A stretch of 64,000 nt of DNA. Source: Paracoccaceae bacterium Fryx2 (GTDB lineage Bacteria > Pseudomonadota > Alphaproteobacteria > Rhodobacterales > Rhodobacteraceae). Made by a program: the position numbers and the translations under genes. The notes under the pieces are model-generated. The model searched no databases and was not told the DNA's origin. It saw nothing but the letters and a program-made list of their open reading frames with translations. The stretch spans positions 620,001-684,000 of the forward strand of contig JAVSGI010000003.1 of the NCBI GenBank assembly GCA_032334235.1, written 5' to 3'. Below, piece by piece: positions 22,940 to 32,379 of the stretch. The number at the start of each line of letters is the position of its first letter. The stretch's first letter is position 1.

Positions 22940-24166
22940 ATGCCCGTCGAGAAGGTCGAGACGCTGATCATCGGGGGCGGACAGGCCGGGCTGGCGATGA
23001 GCGGGCATCTGGGCCGGCAGGGCGTGCCGCACCTGATCGTCGAACGGCACCGCATTGCCGAACGCTGGCGCACCGAACGCTGGGATTCGCTGGTCGCCAA
23101 CGGCCCGGCCTGGCACGACCGCTTTCCCGCGATGGCCTTTCCCGGCATCGACCCCGACAGTTTCGCCGGCAAGCAGGACATCGTCGATTACCTCACCGCC
23201 TATGCCGCCTTGATCGCGGCCCCGGTGCGCGAGGGGGTCGAGGTCCGGTCGCTGCGGGGCAGGCCCGGCGGGCCGGGCTTTCTGGCCGAAACCCCGCAGG
23301 GGTCGATCGAGGCCGACACCGTGGTGGTGGCCACCGGGCCGTTCCAGCGCCCGGTGATTCCGGCCGTGGTGCCAGAGTCGGCGGGGCTGATGCAGGTCCA
23401 TTCCTCGGGCTATCGCAATCCGGGCCAGTTGCCCGAGGGCGCGGTGCTGGTCGTCGGCGCCGGATCTTCCGGGGCGCAGATTGCCGACGAACTGTTGCGG
23501 GCGGGCAGGCGCGTCTATCTGTCTGTCGGGCCGCACGACCGGCCGCCCCGGCGCTATCGCGGCAGGGATTTCGTCTGGTGGCTGGGGGCGCTGGGCCATT
23601 GGGATGCCAGAACCCGCGAGCCGGGCATGGAGCATGTGACGATCTCGGTCAGCGGCGCGCATGGCGGCCATACCGTCGATTTCCGCAGGCTGGCCGCACG
23701 GGGCATCACGCTGGTCGGCCGGGCGGCAAGCGTCAGCGAGGGCGTGATGCAGTTCGCGCCCGATCTGGCACAGACCATCGCGCGGGGGGATGCGAACTAC
23801 CTTTCGGTGCTGGACGAGGCCGACGCCCATGTGGCGCGGCACGGGCTTGACCTGCCGGAAGACCCCGATGCCCGCCGGATCGAGCCCGACCCCGACTGCC
23901 TGCGCCATCCGCTGCTGGAACTGGATCTGGCGGCGGCCGGTGTGACCGCCATCGTCTGGGCCACGGGCTTTGCGCTGGATTTCGGCTGGTTGCAGGTCGA
24001 TGCCTTCGACGCGATGGGCAGGCCCGCCCATCAGCGCGGCGTGTCGGATGTGCCGGGGCTTTACTTCCTCGGGCTGCCCTGGCTGTCGCGGCGGGCGTCG
24101 CCCTTCATCTGGGGCGTGTGGCACGATGCCGAATATCTGGCGGACCATATCGCGGCGCGGCGCTGA
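22940..24166 (+). CDS. FAD/NAD(P)-binding flavoprotein monooxygenase (CzcO/FMO-like)
   Basis: This 408-residue flavoprotein has an FAD Rossmann motif at the N-terminus ('TLIIGGGQAGLAMSGHLGRQ') and a second, NADP-type Rossmann motif in 'VLVVGAGSSGAQIADELLRA'. The FMO-like 'AERWRTERWDSLVANGP' and 'VVVATGPFQRPVIP' segments join them, and 'VIWATGFALDFGWLQ' is the conserved ATG motif near the C-terminus. The family hydroxylates N, S or carbonyl groups, and many members are of unknown substrate. The ATG at 22940 has GGAAAGGA upstream; the extension to 22850 reads through unconserved Pro/Arg-rich sequence. Confidence 0.85.
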   Translation: MPVEKVETLIIGGGQAGLAMSGHLGRQGVPHLIVERHRIAERWRTERWDSLVANGPAWHDRFPAMAFPGIDPDSFAGKQDIVDYLTAYAALIAAPVREGVEVRSLRGRPGGPGFLAETPQGSIEADTVVVATGPFQRPVIPAVVPESAGLMQVHSSGYRNPGQLPEGAVLVVGAGSSGAQIADELLRAGRRVYLSVGPHDRPPRRYRGRDFVWWLGALGHWDARTREPGMEHVTISVSGAHGGHTVDFRRLAARGITLVGRAASVSEGVMQFAPDLAQTIARGDANYLSVLDEADAHVARHGLDLPEDPDARRIEPDPDCLRHPLLELDLAAAGVTAIVWATGFALDFGWLQVDAFDAMGRPAHQRGVSDVPGLYFLGLPWLSRRASPFIWGVWHDAEYLADHIAARR

Positions 24167-24184
24167 GCATCGCCGCCGCGCCGG

Positions 24185-24547
24185 TCAGGCATCGGTCTTG
24201 CTGTGGATCGGCGGCGGCACGTCGGCACTGCCTTCGGCACGGTCGCGGTGCAGCGCGGCCCGGCCCAGCAGCATCAGCGTGACCGGCGTGGTGATCATCA
24301 CGAAAGAGCCGATGACGAGTTCGTGCAGGATCGTGCGGTCCTGCATCCACGAATACACCAGCATCGAGGCAAGCAGGATGCCCGCCGTGCCCCAGCTGGT
24401 GCCAAGGGTCGGGGCATGAAGCCGGTCATAGAAGCTTTTCAGCCGCAGGAGGCCCAGCGCGCCCAGAAAGGTCAGCGTGCTGCCGATAACCAGAAAGGCC
24501 GCCACCAGCAGCGCCAGCCAGAGCGGAAGCCCGTCAAGTGCCGTCAT
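24185..24547 (-). CDS. mnhG: Mrp-type cation/proton antiporter subunit G
   Basis: This 120-residue membrane protein has three hydrophobic helices and the MnhG/PhaG core '[20 protein letters not shown]' plus '[15 protein letters not shown]'. It is part of the hetero-oligomeric Mrp antiporter that exports Na+ or K+ in exchange for protons. It is the last gene of the operon, and its ATG overlaps the mnhF stop by four bases. The charged C-terminus '[19 protein letters not shown]' is an extra tail. Confidence 0.92.
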   Translation of the reverse strand: MTALDGLPLWLALLVAAFLVIGSTLTFLGALGLLRLKSFYDRLHAPTLGTSWGTAGILLASMLVYSWMQDRTILHELVIGSFVMITTPVTLMLLGRAALHRDRAEGSADVPPPIHSKTDA

Positions 24548-24828
24548 TCTATCACCTCGCCGCGAATCAGGAATTTTGCAAGCGCCACCGTGGCGACAAA
24601 GCCCAGCACGCCGATGATCATCGCCGCCTCGAAGAAGAACGGCGTGCCAAGCCGCATCCCGGTCACGACGAACAGCAGCATCGTCGTGATGTAGATCGTG
24701 TCGAGCCCGAGCACCCGGTCCTGGGCGTGGGGGCCGCGGATCGCGCACAGCGTGGCAAGACAGGCGGCCAGCGCCAGCATCAGCTGCGCATAGGACAGCG
24801 CGACCCAGAGGATGATTCCTGCGGTCAT
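24544..24828 (-). CDS. mnhF: Mrp-type cation/proton antiporter subunit F
   Basis: This 94-residue membrane protein has three helices and the MnhF/PhaF signature '[20 protein letters not shown]' followed by '[22 protein letters not shown]'. Both ends overlap neighbouring genes by four bases (ATGA), showing tight coupling in the operon. Confidence 0.93.
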   Translation of the reverse strand: MTAGIILWVALSYAQLMLALAACLATLCAIRGPHAQDRVLGLDTIYITTMLLFVVTGMRLGTPFFFEAAMIIGVLGFVATVALAKFLIRGEVIE

Positions 24829-25313
24829 GCGAATGCCTCCAGCAGACGGGCCTCGTAGCGGTCGCGGATCAGGCGGCGCCAGTGGTTTTCGTCGGTCATG
24901 TCGAAGACGTGCAGCAGCAGGATGCCGCTTTCCGCGTCATGTTCCAGCCAGGCAGTGCCGGGTGTCGCGGTGACGACGATCGCCAGCAGCGCCAGTGCAG
25001 CCGGGTTCCGCAGCCGCAGCGGAATCTCGACGAAGGCCGAGGTCCGCGCCCCGTGGCGACCGTTGGTGAGGACCAGCCACGCCACCGCGAGGTTTGACCG
25101 GATGATGTCGACGCTGACGACCCCGACCAGCCGCATCAGCGGCCAGATGGCGCGAAGCTTCGGCCCCTCCGGCTCCAGCCGGCGGAAGGCCCAGCCCGCC
25201 AGCAGGCTGATCGCCAGCCCGAGCAGCAGGTTGCCGACCGAAAAGCGCGTCAGCAGCAGCCACATCAGCGTCAGCGCCGCCAGCAGCAGCGGATGGGGCA
25301 TGTGGCGCCTCAT
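24825..25313 (-). CDS. mnhE: Mrp-type cation/proton antiporter subunit E
   Basis: This 162-residue protein has two N-terminal helices ('[20 protein letters not shown]', '[18 protein letters not shown]'). The MnhE domain contains '[16 protein letters not shown]', '[20 protein letters not shown]' and '[20 protein letters not shown]'. The 'TATPGT' turn is the family hallmark. It overlaps both mnhD and mnhF by four bases. Confidence 0.93.
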   Translation of the reverse strand: MRRHMPHPLLLAALTLMWLLLTRFSVGNLLLGLAISLLAGWAFRRLEPEGPKLRAIWPLMRLVGVVSVDIIRSNLAVAWLVLTNGRHGARTSAFVEIPLRLRNPAALALLAIVVTATPGTAWLEHDAESGILLLHVFDMTDENHWRRLIRDRYEARLLEAFA

Positions 25314-26947
25314 TCCACCGGCCCCGGCACCGCGTCCGCGACCCGCGGCGCGCGCAGCACGCCCTCGGAATAGACGGTCGGGCGCAGCAGCGCCTCTGCC
25401 GTCAGCGTGGTGTATTTCAGAACGTCCTCGGCCCTGACCGTCAGCAGCAGCAGCATCCCCGTCAGCACCAGCACCGGCGCCACCTCCAGCGCCAGCACGC
25501 GCGGCGGTGTGCCGTCAGAGGCCCAGAAGGTCTGGATGCCGACCCGGATCAGCCCGATCAGCGTTGCCAGACCCGACACCAGCAGCAGCGCCACGAAAGA
25601 CCAGCCAAGCACCGGGTGCAGCCCGCCGGGCATCATCAAACCCTGCAGGATCGCCACCTTGCCGATGAACCCCGACAGCGGCGGCAACCCCGCCAGCACG
25701 ATCAGGCAGGCCCCGAAAGACAGGCCCAGCACCGTCAGCGTGCCGGGAATGGCAAGGCCGACCTCGGGCTGGCTGACCTCTTCCTTGGCGTCAAGGCCGT
25801 AGGCGTCGGCGGTCAGGGCCAGCATGGCGGCGATGCCGCCCTCTTCGCGGCTCATCGGTTCCAGCAGCAGGAACAGGGCGCTGATCGCCAGGGTGGACCC
25901 GAAAAGGTAATACAGCCCCCCCGCCAGAATGGCCGTGCCGCCACCCGCCAGGGCAAACCCCGTCACCGCCAGCAGCGTGCCCGAGGATACCAGCACCAGA
26001 TGCGCCGCCATCCGGCCAAGCCCCTGCGAGGCCAGCACGCCCAGCATCCCGAAGGCCACCGTCGCCATCCCCCCCGCGATCAGCACCCCGGCGCCGAACC
26101 CGGCCGAGGCCCCGGCCGTGGCGCCGAACAGCAGCATCGACAGGCGCAGGATCACATAGACCCCGACCTTGGTCATGATGGCGAACATCGCGCCCACCGG
26201 CGCGGCCCCGGCCATGTAGGCGGTCGGCAGCCAGAACGACAGCGGCCAGATCCCGGCCTTGATCAGGAAGGCCAGCCCCAGGATCGCGGCCCCGGCATGG
26301 AACAGCGGGCGTTCGCTTTCGGGCAGCACCGGCACGAGGTTCGACAGGTGCGCCATGTTCAGCGTGCCGGTGACGCCGTAGATCAGGCTGACCCCGATCA
26401 GGAACAGCAGCGACGCCGTCAGGTTCACCGCGATGTAATGCAGCCCCGCCCGCACCCGCAACTGCCCGGTGCCATGCAGCAGCAGCCCGTAAGAGGCCGC
26501 CAGCAGCACCTCGAAGAACACGAACAGGTTGAACAGGTCGCCGGTCAGGAAGGCGCCGTTCAGCCCCATCAGCAGGAACTGGAACATCGAATAGAAATGC
26601 TGCCCCTGCCGGTGCCAGCCCGCCGCCGAATAGACCAGCGCCGGAATGGCCAGCAGCGCGGTCAGCACCAGCATCATTGCCGACAGCCGGTCGATCACCA
26701 GCACGATGCCGAAGGGCATCGCCCAGTCGCCCAGCAGGTAGAACCCGATGTCGTTGCGGCCGGTCTGCGCCGTGCCCATCGACCGGTCCAGCAGCTCGAT
26801 CGCGGTCACCAGCAGCGCCAGCGCCGACGCGACGCTGAGCAGCGGCTTGGCCCAGCGCCGCCGGTCGTCGTAAAGCAGCATCACCGCCCCGGCAAGGAAC
26901 GGGATCAGGACCGGCGCGATGATCAGGTGTTCGGGTGCGATGGTCAC
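25310..26947 (-). CDS. mnhD: Mrp-type cation/proton antiporter subunit D
   Basis: This 545-residue proton-pumping-like subunit is related to NuoN/NuoM. The Proton_antipo_M core spans about residues 130-430, with conserved Lys/Glu-bearing helices such as 'LLFGATAGAS', 'GAAILGLAFLIKAGIWPLSF' and 'WLPTAYMAGAAPVGAMFAIM'. The start is GTG complementary to 26945-26947, overlapping the mnhC stop (GTGA). The first residues 'TIAPEHLIIAPVLIPFLAGA' are the normal MnhD N-terminus, and no ATG fits. The longer upstream frame is out-of-phase readthrough of mnhC. Confidence 0.93.
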   Translation of the reverse strand: MTIAPEHLIIAPVLIPFLAGAVMLLYDDRRRWAKPLLSVASALALLVTAIELLDRSMGTAQTGRNDIGFYLLGDWAMPFGIVLVIDRLSAMMLVLTALLAIPALVYSAAGWHRQGQHFYSMFQFLLMGLNGAFLTGDLFNLFVFFEVLLAASYGLLLHGTGQLRVRAGLHYIAVNLTASLLFLIGVSLIYGVTGTLNMAHLSNLVPVLPESERPLFHAGAAILGLAFLIKAGIWPLSFWLPTAYMAGAAPVGAMFAIMTKVGVYVILRLSMLLFGATAGASAGFGAGVLIAGGMATVAFGMLGVLASQGLGRMAAHLVLVSSGTLLAVTGFALAGGGTAILAGGLYYLFGSTLAISALFLLLEPMSREEGGIAAMLALTADAYGLDAKEEVSQPEVGLAIPGTLTVLGLSFGACLIVLAGLPPLSGFIGKVAILQGLMMPGGLHPVLGWSFVALLLVSGLATLIGLIRVGIQTFWASDGTPPRVLALEVAPVLVLTGMLLLLTVRAEDVLKYTTLTAEALLRPTVYSEGVLRAPRVADAVPGPVE

Positions 26948-27288
26948 GGGTCGGTCTCCTTGCCATCGACATGGTCGGTGCCGGTGATGCCGCGCGAGGC
27001 GATCATCACCACCAGAAACAGCGCCGTGGTGGCAAAGCTGATCACGATGGCCGTCAGCACCAGCGCCTGCGGCAGCGGGTCGGCATACTTCGTCGGGTCG
27101 ACGAACCCGCCCTTGGGCATGATCGGCGGCGCGCCAAGCGTCAGCCGCCCCATCGAGAAGATGAACAGGTTCACCGCATAGGACAGCAGACAAAGCCCGA
27201 TGATCACCTGAAAGGTGCGCGGCCGCAGCACCAGCCACAACCCCGAGGCGACAAGGACGCCGATGGCGGCAGAAAGCACGATTTCCAT
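26944..27288 (-). CDS. mnhC: Mrp-type cation/proton antiporter subunit C
   Basis: This 114-residue NuoK-like protein has three helices. The conserved 'GLWLVLRPRTFQVIIGLCLL' and 'AVNLFIFSMGRLTLGAPPI' stretch is followed by 'DPLPQALVLTAIVISFATTA', the MnhC/PhaC hallmark. Its ATG shares one base with the mnhA stop (TGATG). Confidence 0.94.
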   Translation of the reverse strand: MEIVLSAAIGVLVASGLWLVLRPRTFQVIIGLCLLSYAVNLFIFSMGRLTLGAPPIMPKGGFVDPTKYADPLPQALVLTAIVISFATTALFLVVMIASRGITGTDHVDGKETDP

Positions 27289-30236
27289 CAGGCGGGCTCC
27301 TGTTCGGGGGTCGCGGGTGCGGCAAACCCGGGGTCGGCGGGCGCCTGGTCGGCGGGCGCGGGGCCTGCGGGTTCGGCGGCGTCCTGGTCGCGCTGGCGGG
27401 CGGAGCGCAGCGACTGGTGGGCAATCGCGATCAGCATCAGCACGGTCGCCCCGACCACCAGCGCATAGACCCCGGCATCGAAGATCAGCGCGGTGGCGGC
27501 CGGCACCCGGCCGAGCCCCGGCAGCATCACATACTGCGCATGGGCGGTCAGGAACGGATAGCCGAAGGCAAAGGCCCCGACCCCGGTCATGCCCGCGACC
27601 AGCAGCCCGAACCCCATCCAGCGGATCGGCAGCACCGTCAGCCGCGCCTCGATCCAGCGCACGTCATGGCCGATGTATTGCAAAAGGAACGCGATGGCGA
27701 GCGTGACCCCGGCCGAAAAGCCGCCCCCCGGCAGGTCGTGCCCGCGCAGGAACAGATAGGCCGACAGCACGATCATCGCGGGGAACATCCAGCGCATGAT
27801 GACCGACGGCACCAGCAGGTACTCGCCCAGCTGCGCCAGTGCCCCGCCCTTCTGCTGGTCGGGGATGTCAGTGCTTTCGGGGGCCGGGCGGAACCGGCGC
27901 AGCAGCGCGAACACCGTCAGGCCCACGGTCGCCAGCACCGTGATCTCGCCGAACGTGTCGAAGGCGCGGAAATCCACCAGGATGACGTTGACGACATTGG
28001 TGCCGCCGCCCTCGTAATAGGCGTTGCGCAGGAACCAGTCGCCGATATTGGGGATCAGCGGCCGGGTCATCACGACATAGGCGATGGCAGCGATGCCCGC
28101 CCCGGCAACCACGGAAATCACCAGATCGCGGATGCGCCGCAGGCGGGCGGGCATCAGCTTGTCCGCGGCAATCTCTTCCCGGCGCTTGGGAAGCCAGCGC
28201 AGGCCGAGGAGCAGGAGCGCGGTCGTCACGATCTCGACCAGCAGTTGCGTCACGGCAAGGTCGGGGGCCGAGAACCACGCGAAGGTCAGGCAGGTCACCA
28301 GCCCCGCGCCACCCAGCAGCACCAGCGCGGCAAAGCGGTGATACTTGGCCTGCCAAGCCGCCCCCACGGCGCAGGCCGCCCCGACCAGCCACATCAGCGC
28401 GAAGGACGGATTCAGCCCGGTTGCCAGCGGCCGGGGTGCCTGCCGCAGCGCGCCCCACAGCGTCACGACGCCAAGGGCGATGGCCAGCAGCGCCACCAGC
28501 CGCAGTTGCGGTTGCAGCCCTTCGGTGCCCAGATGCCGGTGCAGATAGCCCGGCACCTTCCAGGTCAGCGCCAGCAGGCCCTTCTCGAACATCCGCTGTG
28601 CCCGCAGCCGGTGCAGCAGCGGCGGCCCTTCCGGCCCTGCGGCGATGTGGCGTGCCAGAACGGCGTAGAGCGCGATTCCCGCCGCCAGTGCCACCAGGCT
28701 CATGATCAGCGGCAGGTTCAGGCCGTGCCAGATCGCGATGTCGTAATAGGGCAGGTCCGCCCCGAGGACCGAGCGCGCCGCCATGTTCAGCACCGGCCCC
28801 AGCGTCATGGCCGGCAGGATGCCGACCACAAGGCAGATCAGCACCAGCGCCTCGACCGGACGGCGCATCCAGACCGACGGCTCGTGCGGCTGCCGCGGCA
28901 GCCCTTCCGGCGGCGGGCCGAAGAACACTGTGGCGATGAAGCGCAGCGAATAGGCCACGGCAAAGGCGCCGGCCAGCGTTGCAAGGTATGGCAGCGCATT
29001 GTCGAGCCATGATCCGTTGTGCCAGTCCACCGCCTCGGCGAAGAACATCTCTTTCGACAGGAAGCCGTTCAGCAGCGGCACCCCCGCCATCGCGGCAGAG
29101 GCCACGATGGCGAGCGTGCCCGTCACCGGCATGAACCGTATCAGCCCGCTGAGCCTGCGCATGTCGCGCGTGCCGGTCTCGTGGTCGATGATCCCGGCCG
29201 CCATGAACAGCGACGCCTTGAAGACGGCATGGTTCACGATGTGGAAGATCGCGGCCAGAATCGCCCCTGTGCTGCCGATGCCGCAGAGCGCGGTGATCAG
29301 CCCAAGGTGGCTGATGGTGGAATAGGCCAGCAACCCCTTGAGGTCATGGCGGAACAGCGCGACGACCGCCCCCAGCAGCATGGTCGCCATGCCGGTGCCG
29401 GTGACGGCCAGAAACCACATCTCGGTTCCCCCCAGCGCGGGCGAAAAGCGCACCAGCAGGAAGACCCCGGCCTTGACCATGGTTGCCGAATGCAGGAAGG
29501 CCGAAACCGGCGTCGGCGCGGCCATCGCCCCCGGCAGCCAGAAATGGAACGGGAACTGGGCCGATTTGGTGAAGGCCCCCAGCAGGAACAGCACCAGCAC
29601 CACCGGATACAGCGGATGGGCCCGGATCAGGTCGCCCGACACCAGCACCCGGTCAAGGTCGTAGCTGCCCGCAATCTGGCCCAGCATCAGCATCGCCAGC
29701 AACAGGCACAGCCCCCCGGTCGCGGTGACGATCAGCGCCATCCGCGCCCCGTCGCGCGCGGCCTGCCCCTGATGCCAGTAGCCGATCAGCAGGAAAGAGA
29801 TGATCGAGGTCAGTTCCCAGAACACGGCCAGCATCAGGATGTTGCCCGACAGCACCATCCCGATCATCGCCCCGGTGAAGGCCATCAGAAAGGCATAGAA
29901 CCGCGGCACCGGGTCGGTTCTGGCCAGATAGTAGCGCGCATAGATCACCACCAGAACGGCAATGGCCAGAACCAGCGTGACGAACAGCCAGGCAAGGCCG
30001 TCCATCCGGAACTTCAGGTTCAGGCCAAGCGACGGCACCCAGCGCACCGTCGCCTCGACCACCGTCCCGCCCGCAACCGTGCCGTAAAGCCCCCCCATGA
30101 CCGCAAGCCCGCCCAGCAGGAACAGCCCCGAGAACCAGGCCGCGGCACCATGCGCGTTGACATGCAGCGTGGCAGAAACAAGGGCCGCAAGAAACGGCAG
30201 GACGACCAGGATCAGGATCAGGTTCTGTTCGATCAT
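27288..30236 (-). CDS. mnhA: Mrp-type cation/proton antiporter fused subunit A+B
   Basis: This 982-residue membrane protein is the first gene of the antiporter operon. The N-terminal two-thirds is the NuoL-like MnhA/PhaA core ('ILMLAVFWELTSIISFLLIG', 'AAPTPVSAFLHSATMVKAGV', 'HDLKGLLAYSTISHLGLITA'). The C-terminal part carries the MrpA extension and an MnhB domain ('NVILVDFRAFDTFGEITVLA', 'LFLRGHDLPGGGFSAGVTLA', 'GVYALVVGATVLMLIAIAHQ'). A separate mnhB is absent, so this is the fused PhaAB type known in rhizobia and relatives. The start MIEQNLILI at 30236 replaces a longer frame whose 16 extra residues are non-family. A charged Ala/Asp/Glu/Pro-rich tail ends the protein. Confidence 0.93.
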   Translation of the reverse strand: MIEQNLILILVVLPFLAALVSATLHVNAHGAAAWFSGLFLLGGLAVMGGLYGTVAGGTVVEATVRWVPSLGLNLKFRMDGLAWLFVTLVLAIAVLVVIYARYYLARTDPVPRFYAFLMAFTGAMIGMVLSGNILMLAVFWELTSIISFLLIGYWHQGQAARDGARMALIVTATGGLCLLLAMLMLGQIAGSYDLDRVLVSGDLIRAHPLYPVVLVLFLLGAFTKSAQFPFHFWLPGAMAAPTPVSAFLHSATMVKAGVFLLVRFSPALGGTEMWFLAVTGTGMATMLLGAVVALFRHDLKGLLAYSTISHLGLITALCGIGSTGAILAAIFHIVNHAVFKASLFMAAGIIDHETGTRDMRRLSGLIRFMPVTGTLAIVASAAMAGVPLLNGFLSKEMFFAEAVDWHNGSWLDNALPYLATLAGAFAVAYSLRFIATVFFGPPPEGLPRQPHEPSVWMRRPVEALVLICLVVGILPAMTLGPVLNMAARSVLGADLPYYDIAIWHGLNLPLIMSLVALAAGIALYAVLARHIAAGPEGPPLLHRLRAQRMFEKGLLALTWKVPGYLHRHLGTEGLQPQLRLVALLAIALGVVTLWGALRQAPRPLATGLNPSFALMWLVGAACAVGAAWQAKYHRFAALVLLGGAGLVTCLTFAWFSAPDLAVTQLLVEIVTTALLLLGLRWLPKRREEIAADKLMPARLRRIRDLVISVVAGAGIAAIAYVVMTRPLIPNIGDWFLRNAYYEGGGTNVVNVILVDFRAFDTFGEITVLATVGLTVFALLRRFRPAPESTDIPDQQKGGALAQLGEYLLVPSVIMRWMFPAMIVLSAYLFLRGHDLPGGGFSAGVTLAIAFLLQYIGHDVRWIEARLTVLPIRWMGFGLLVAGMTGVGAFAFGYPFLTAHAQYVMLPGLGRVPAATALIFDAGVYALVVGATVLMLIAIAHQSLRSARQRDQDAAEPAGPAPADQAPADPGFAAPATPEQEPA

Positions 30237-30373
30237 CCGGTGCCGGAGGCTCCTCTTGCCGGGGCGAAAACCGCGTTGCCCCACAAGCCAATGGATCGAT
30301 GCCGCATGTTCCGCCAGACAGCGGAAATGCGTAGCCCGATACGACAGGGGAAGCTTCCCTCCTTATGAAGGCG

Positions 30374-30391
30374 TTGAATGTCGGGATTCAA
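30374..30391. promoter_or_regulatory. Inverted repeat TTGAAT-N6-ATTCAA upstream of the antiporter operon
   Basis: Perfect 6-bp arms separated by GTCGGG lie in the 273-nt divergent spacer between the mnhA start (30236) and the hemolysin-III gene (30510), in its only AT-richer patch. The geometry fits a dimeric repressor or activator site. No promoter hexamers could be assigned with confidence. Confidence 0.35.
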
Positions 30392-30509
30392 TAGGCATTG
30401 TGCCCCACAGGCGGCATTTGACTGCTGATGGTGGTGCCTGCGCCGTGATGCGATCACGACTTGGGCACCTGCGGTGGTCACCGCGTGCGGCACGGTGTAG
30501 ATTGGGCAG

Positions 30510-31181
30510 ATGGTCACACGTCTTTCCCCCCGCAGCGGATACAGCCGCGCCGAACGGCTCAGCGATGCGGCGGTGCATCTGTCGGGGCTGTCGGCCGCCG
30601 TGCTGGCGGTGCCGGTGCTGATCACGCTGGCCGTGGTCTGGCGCGGCGACGGGCAGGCGATTGCCGGCGTTTCGGTCTATGGCGTGACGCTGATCGCGAT
30701 GATCCTGTGTTCGGCGCTGTACAACATGACCGTGCATCCCTACTGGAATGCGGTTTTCCGCCGGATGGACCATTCGGCCATCTATTGCAAGATCGCGGGC
30801 ACCTTCACCGCCTTCGTGATGCTGTCGGGCCAGGGTGCCGTGCTGCTGGCGGGAATCTGGGTCGCGGCGCTGTGCGGCACGGCGCTGCGTCTGCTGGCGC
30901 CCGACCGGTTCCGCTGGCTGGCGCTGGCAATCTATCTCGGGATGGGCTGGATCGGCACCGCGGTCGGCTGGCCGATGTTCGCCGCCTTTTCGGGCAGCGT
31001 GTTCGCGCTGATCGCCGTCGGCGGCGTGCTTTACACCATCGGCACCGGGTTTTTCCTGTTCGAGCGGCTTCCGTTTCACAACACGATCTGGCATGTATTC
31101 GTGCTGACCGCGTCGGTTGTGTTCTATGCGGCGGTCATGATCCATCTGGCCGAAACCTCGATGAGCGAAAGCGTGACATGA
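30510..31181 (+). CDS. Hemolysin III family (TrhA-like) membrane protein
   Basis: This 223-residue protein has seven hydrophobic helices and the HlyIII/PAQR-type residues. Near the N-terminus are 'DAAVHLSGLSAAVLAV' (His in helix 1) and 'VTLIAMILCSALYNM'. 'RRMDHSAIYCKIAGTFTAFV' carries the Asp-His pair, and 'LFERLPFHNTIWHVFVLTAS' carries the C-terminal His pair. These polar residues form the putative metal-binding hydrolase-like site of the CREST superfamily; the substrate is unknown. The gene overlaps the DUF1810 gene by four bases. Confidence 0.85.
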   Translation: MVTRLSPRSGYSRAERLSDAAVHLSGLSAAVLAVPVLITLAVVWRGDGQAIAGVSVYGVTLIAMILCSALYNMTVHPYWNAVFRRMDHSAIYCKIAGTFTAFVMLSGQGAVLLAGIWVAALCGTALRLLAPDRFRWLALAIYLGMGWIGTAVGWPMFAAFSGSVFALIAVGGVLYTIGTGFFLFERLPFHNTIWHVFVLTASVVFYAAVMIHLAETSMSESVT

Positions 31182-31612
31182 CCGAAAGCGACCCCTTCGA
31201 CCTGCAACGCTTTGTCAAGGCGCAGATGACCGCGTTCGAGCCTGCCATGGCGGAACTTCAGGCCGGGCGGAAGCAGACGCACTGGATGTGGTTTGTCTTT
31301 CCGCAGCTGCGCGGGCTGGGGCAATCGCCGCGGTCGGTGGAATACGGCATCGCCTCGCTCGACGAGGCGCGGGCCTATCTCGACCACAAGGTGCTGGGGC
31401 GGCGGCTGGAACTGGCCACCGAAATCGTGCTGTCCCGCGACCCGAAGTCCCTGACCACCATGTTCGGCCCGCCCGACGACGCCAAGTTCCTGTCCTCCAT
31501 GAGCCTGTTTTCTGTGGCCGACCCCGGCCCCTACACCCCGTTCCGCATGGCGCTGAAACGCTGGGGCGGCGGCGTGCCCGATCAGGGCACCGCCCGGCTG
31601 CTGGGGCTCTGA
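31178..31612 (+). CDS. DUF1810 family protein
   Basis: This 144-residue cytoplasmic protein has family hallmarks throughout: 'DPFDLQRFVKAQMTAFEPAM', 'RKQTHWMWFVFPQLRGLGQS', 'YGIASLDEARAYLDHKVLG', 'SLTTMFGPPDDAKFLSSMSL' and 'ALKRWGGGVPDQGTARLLG'. The fold is mostly helical and the biochemical role is not established. Translational coupling to the hemolysin-III gene (ATGA overlap) is visible. The start at 31178 begins the domain. Confidence 0.85.
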   Translation: MTESDPFDLQRFVKAQMTAFEPAMAELQAGRKQTHWMWFVFPQLRGLGQSPRSVEYGIASLDEARAYLDHKVLGRRLELATEIVLSRDPKSLTTMFGPPDDAKFLSSMSLFSVADPGPYTPFRMALKRWGGGVPDQGTARLLGL

Positions 31613-31617
31613 CGCCA

Positions 31618-32379
31618 CTACTGCCGCAGGCGCCAGCCGGTGCGGAAGATCCACCACACCGCCGCAAGGCAGAGGCCCGTAAAGACCGCGATGGCCAGCA
31701 GGCTGATGGCAATCGGCACGTCGGCCGTGTCGAAGAACGACCAGCGGAACACCGACATCAGATAGACCACCGGATTGAACAGCGCGACCGTGCGCCAGAC
31801 ATCCGGCAGCATGTCGATGCTGTAGAAGCTGCCGCCCAGAAAGATCAGCGGCGTCAGCACCAGCAGCGGAATAAGCTGCAACTGCTGGAAATCCTTGGCC
31901 CAGATTCCGATGATGAAGCCGAACAGCGAAAAGCTGATGCTGGTCAGGGCCAGCAGGCCGAACATGGCGAACGGGTGCGCTATCGGCAGATCGACGAACA
32001 GATACGCGGTCAACAGGATCACCACCCCGATCAGCATGGATTTCACCGCCGCCGCCCCGACATAGCCGACCACGATTTCAAGGTGGCTGACCGGGGCCGA
32101 CAAAAGCTCGTAGATCGTGCCGATGAACTTGGGAAAGTGGATCGCGAAGGATGCGTTCGACACCGACTGCGTGACCACCGTCAGCATGATCAGCCCCGGC
32201 ACGATGAACGCGCCATAGCTGACCCCGTCGATGGTCTCGATCTTGCCGCCGATCGCCGCGCCGAACACCACGAAGTAGAGCGAGGTCGAGATCACCGGCG
32301 AGATCAGCGATTCGATGATGGTGCGGAAGAACCGCGCCATTTCCTTGTGAAAGATCGCCCGGATGGCGTAGAGGTTCAT
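31618..32379 (-). CDS. ABC-2 type exporter permease, YadH-like
   Basis: This 253-residue permease has six hydrophobic helices and the ABC-2 membrane core: '[20 protein letters not shown]' at the N-terminal interface helix, '[20 protein letters not shown]', '[20 protein letters not shown]' and '[20 protein letters not shown]'. Length and motifs match the YadH subgroup, and the ATPase encoded just upstream matches YadG. The substrate is unknown. Its ATG overlaps the ATPase stop by four bases. Confidence 0.9.
   Translation of the reverse strand: MNLYAIRAIFHKEMARFFRTIIESLISPVISTSLYFVVFGAAIGGKIETIDGVSYGAFIVPGLIMLTVVTQSVSNASFAIHFPKFIGTIYELLSAPVSHLEIVVGYVGAAAVKSMLIGVVILLTAYLFVDLPIAHPFAMFGLLALTSISFSLFGFIIGIWAKDFQQLQLIPLLVLTPLIFLGGSFYSIDMLPDVWRTVALFNPVVYLMSVFRWSFFDTADVPIAISLLAIAVFTGLCLAAVWWIFRTGWRLRQ

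Noticed and set aside
22386-22967. 193-codon frame through the 13-bp repeat
   Set aside because: The product is a PRLRPPSQAPVSG-type repeat forced by the DNA repeat. The 12/13-bp unit lengths shift frame, so coding selection is not supported.
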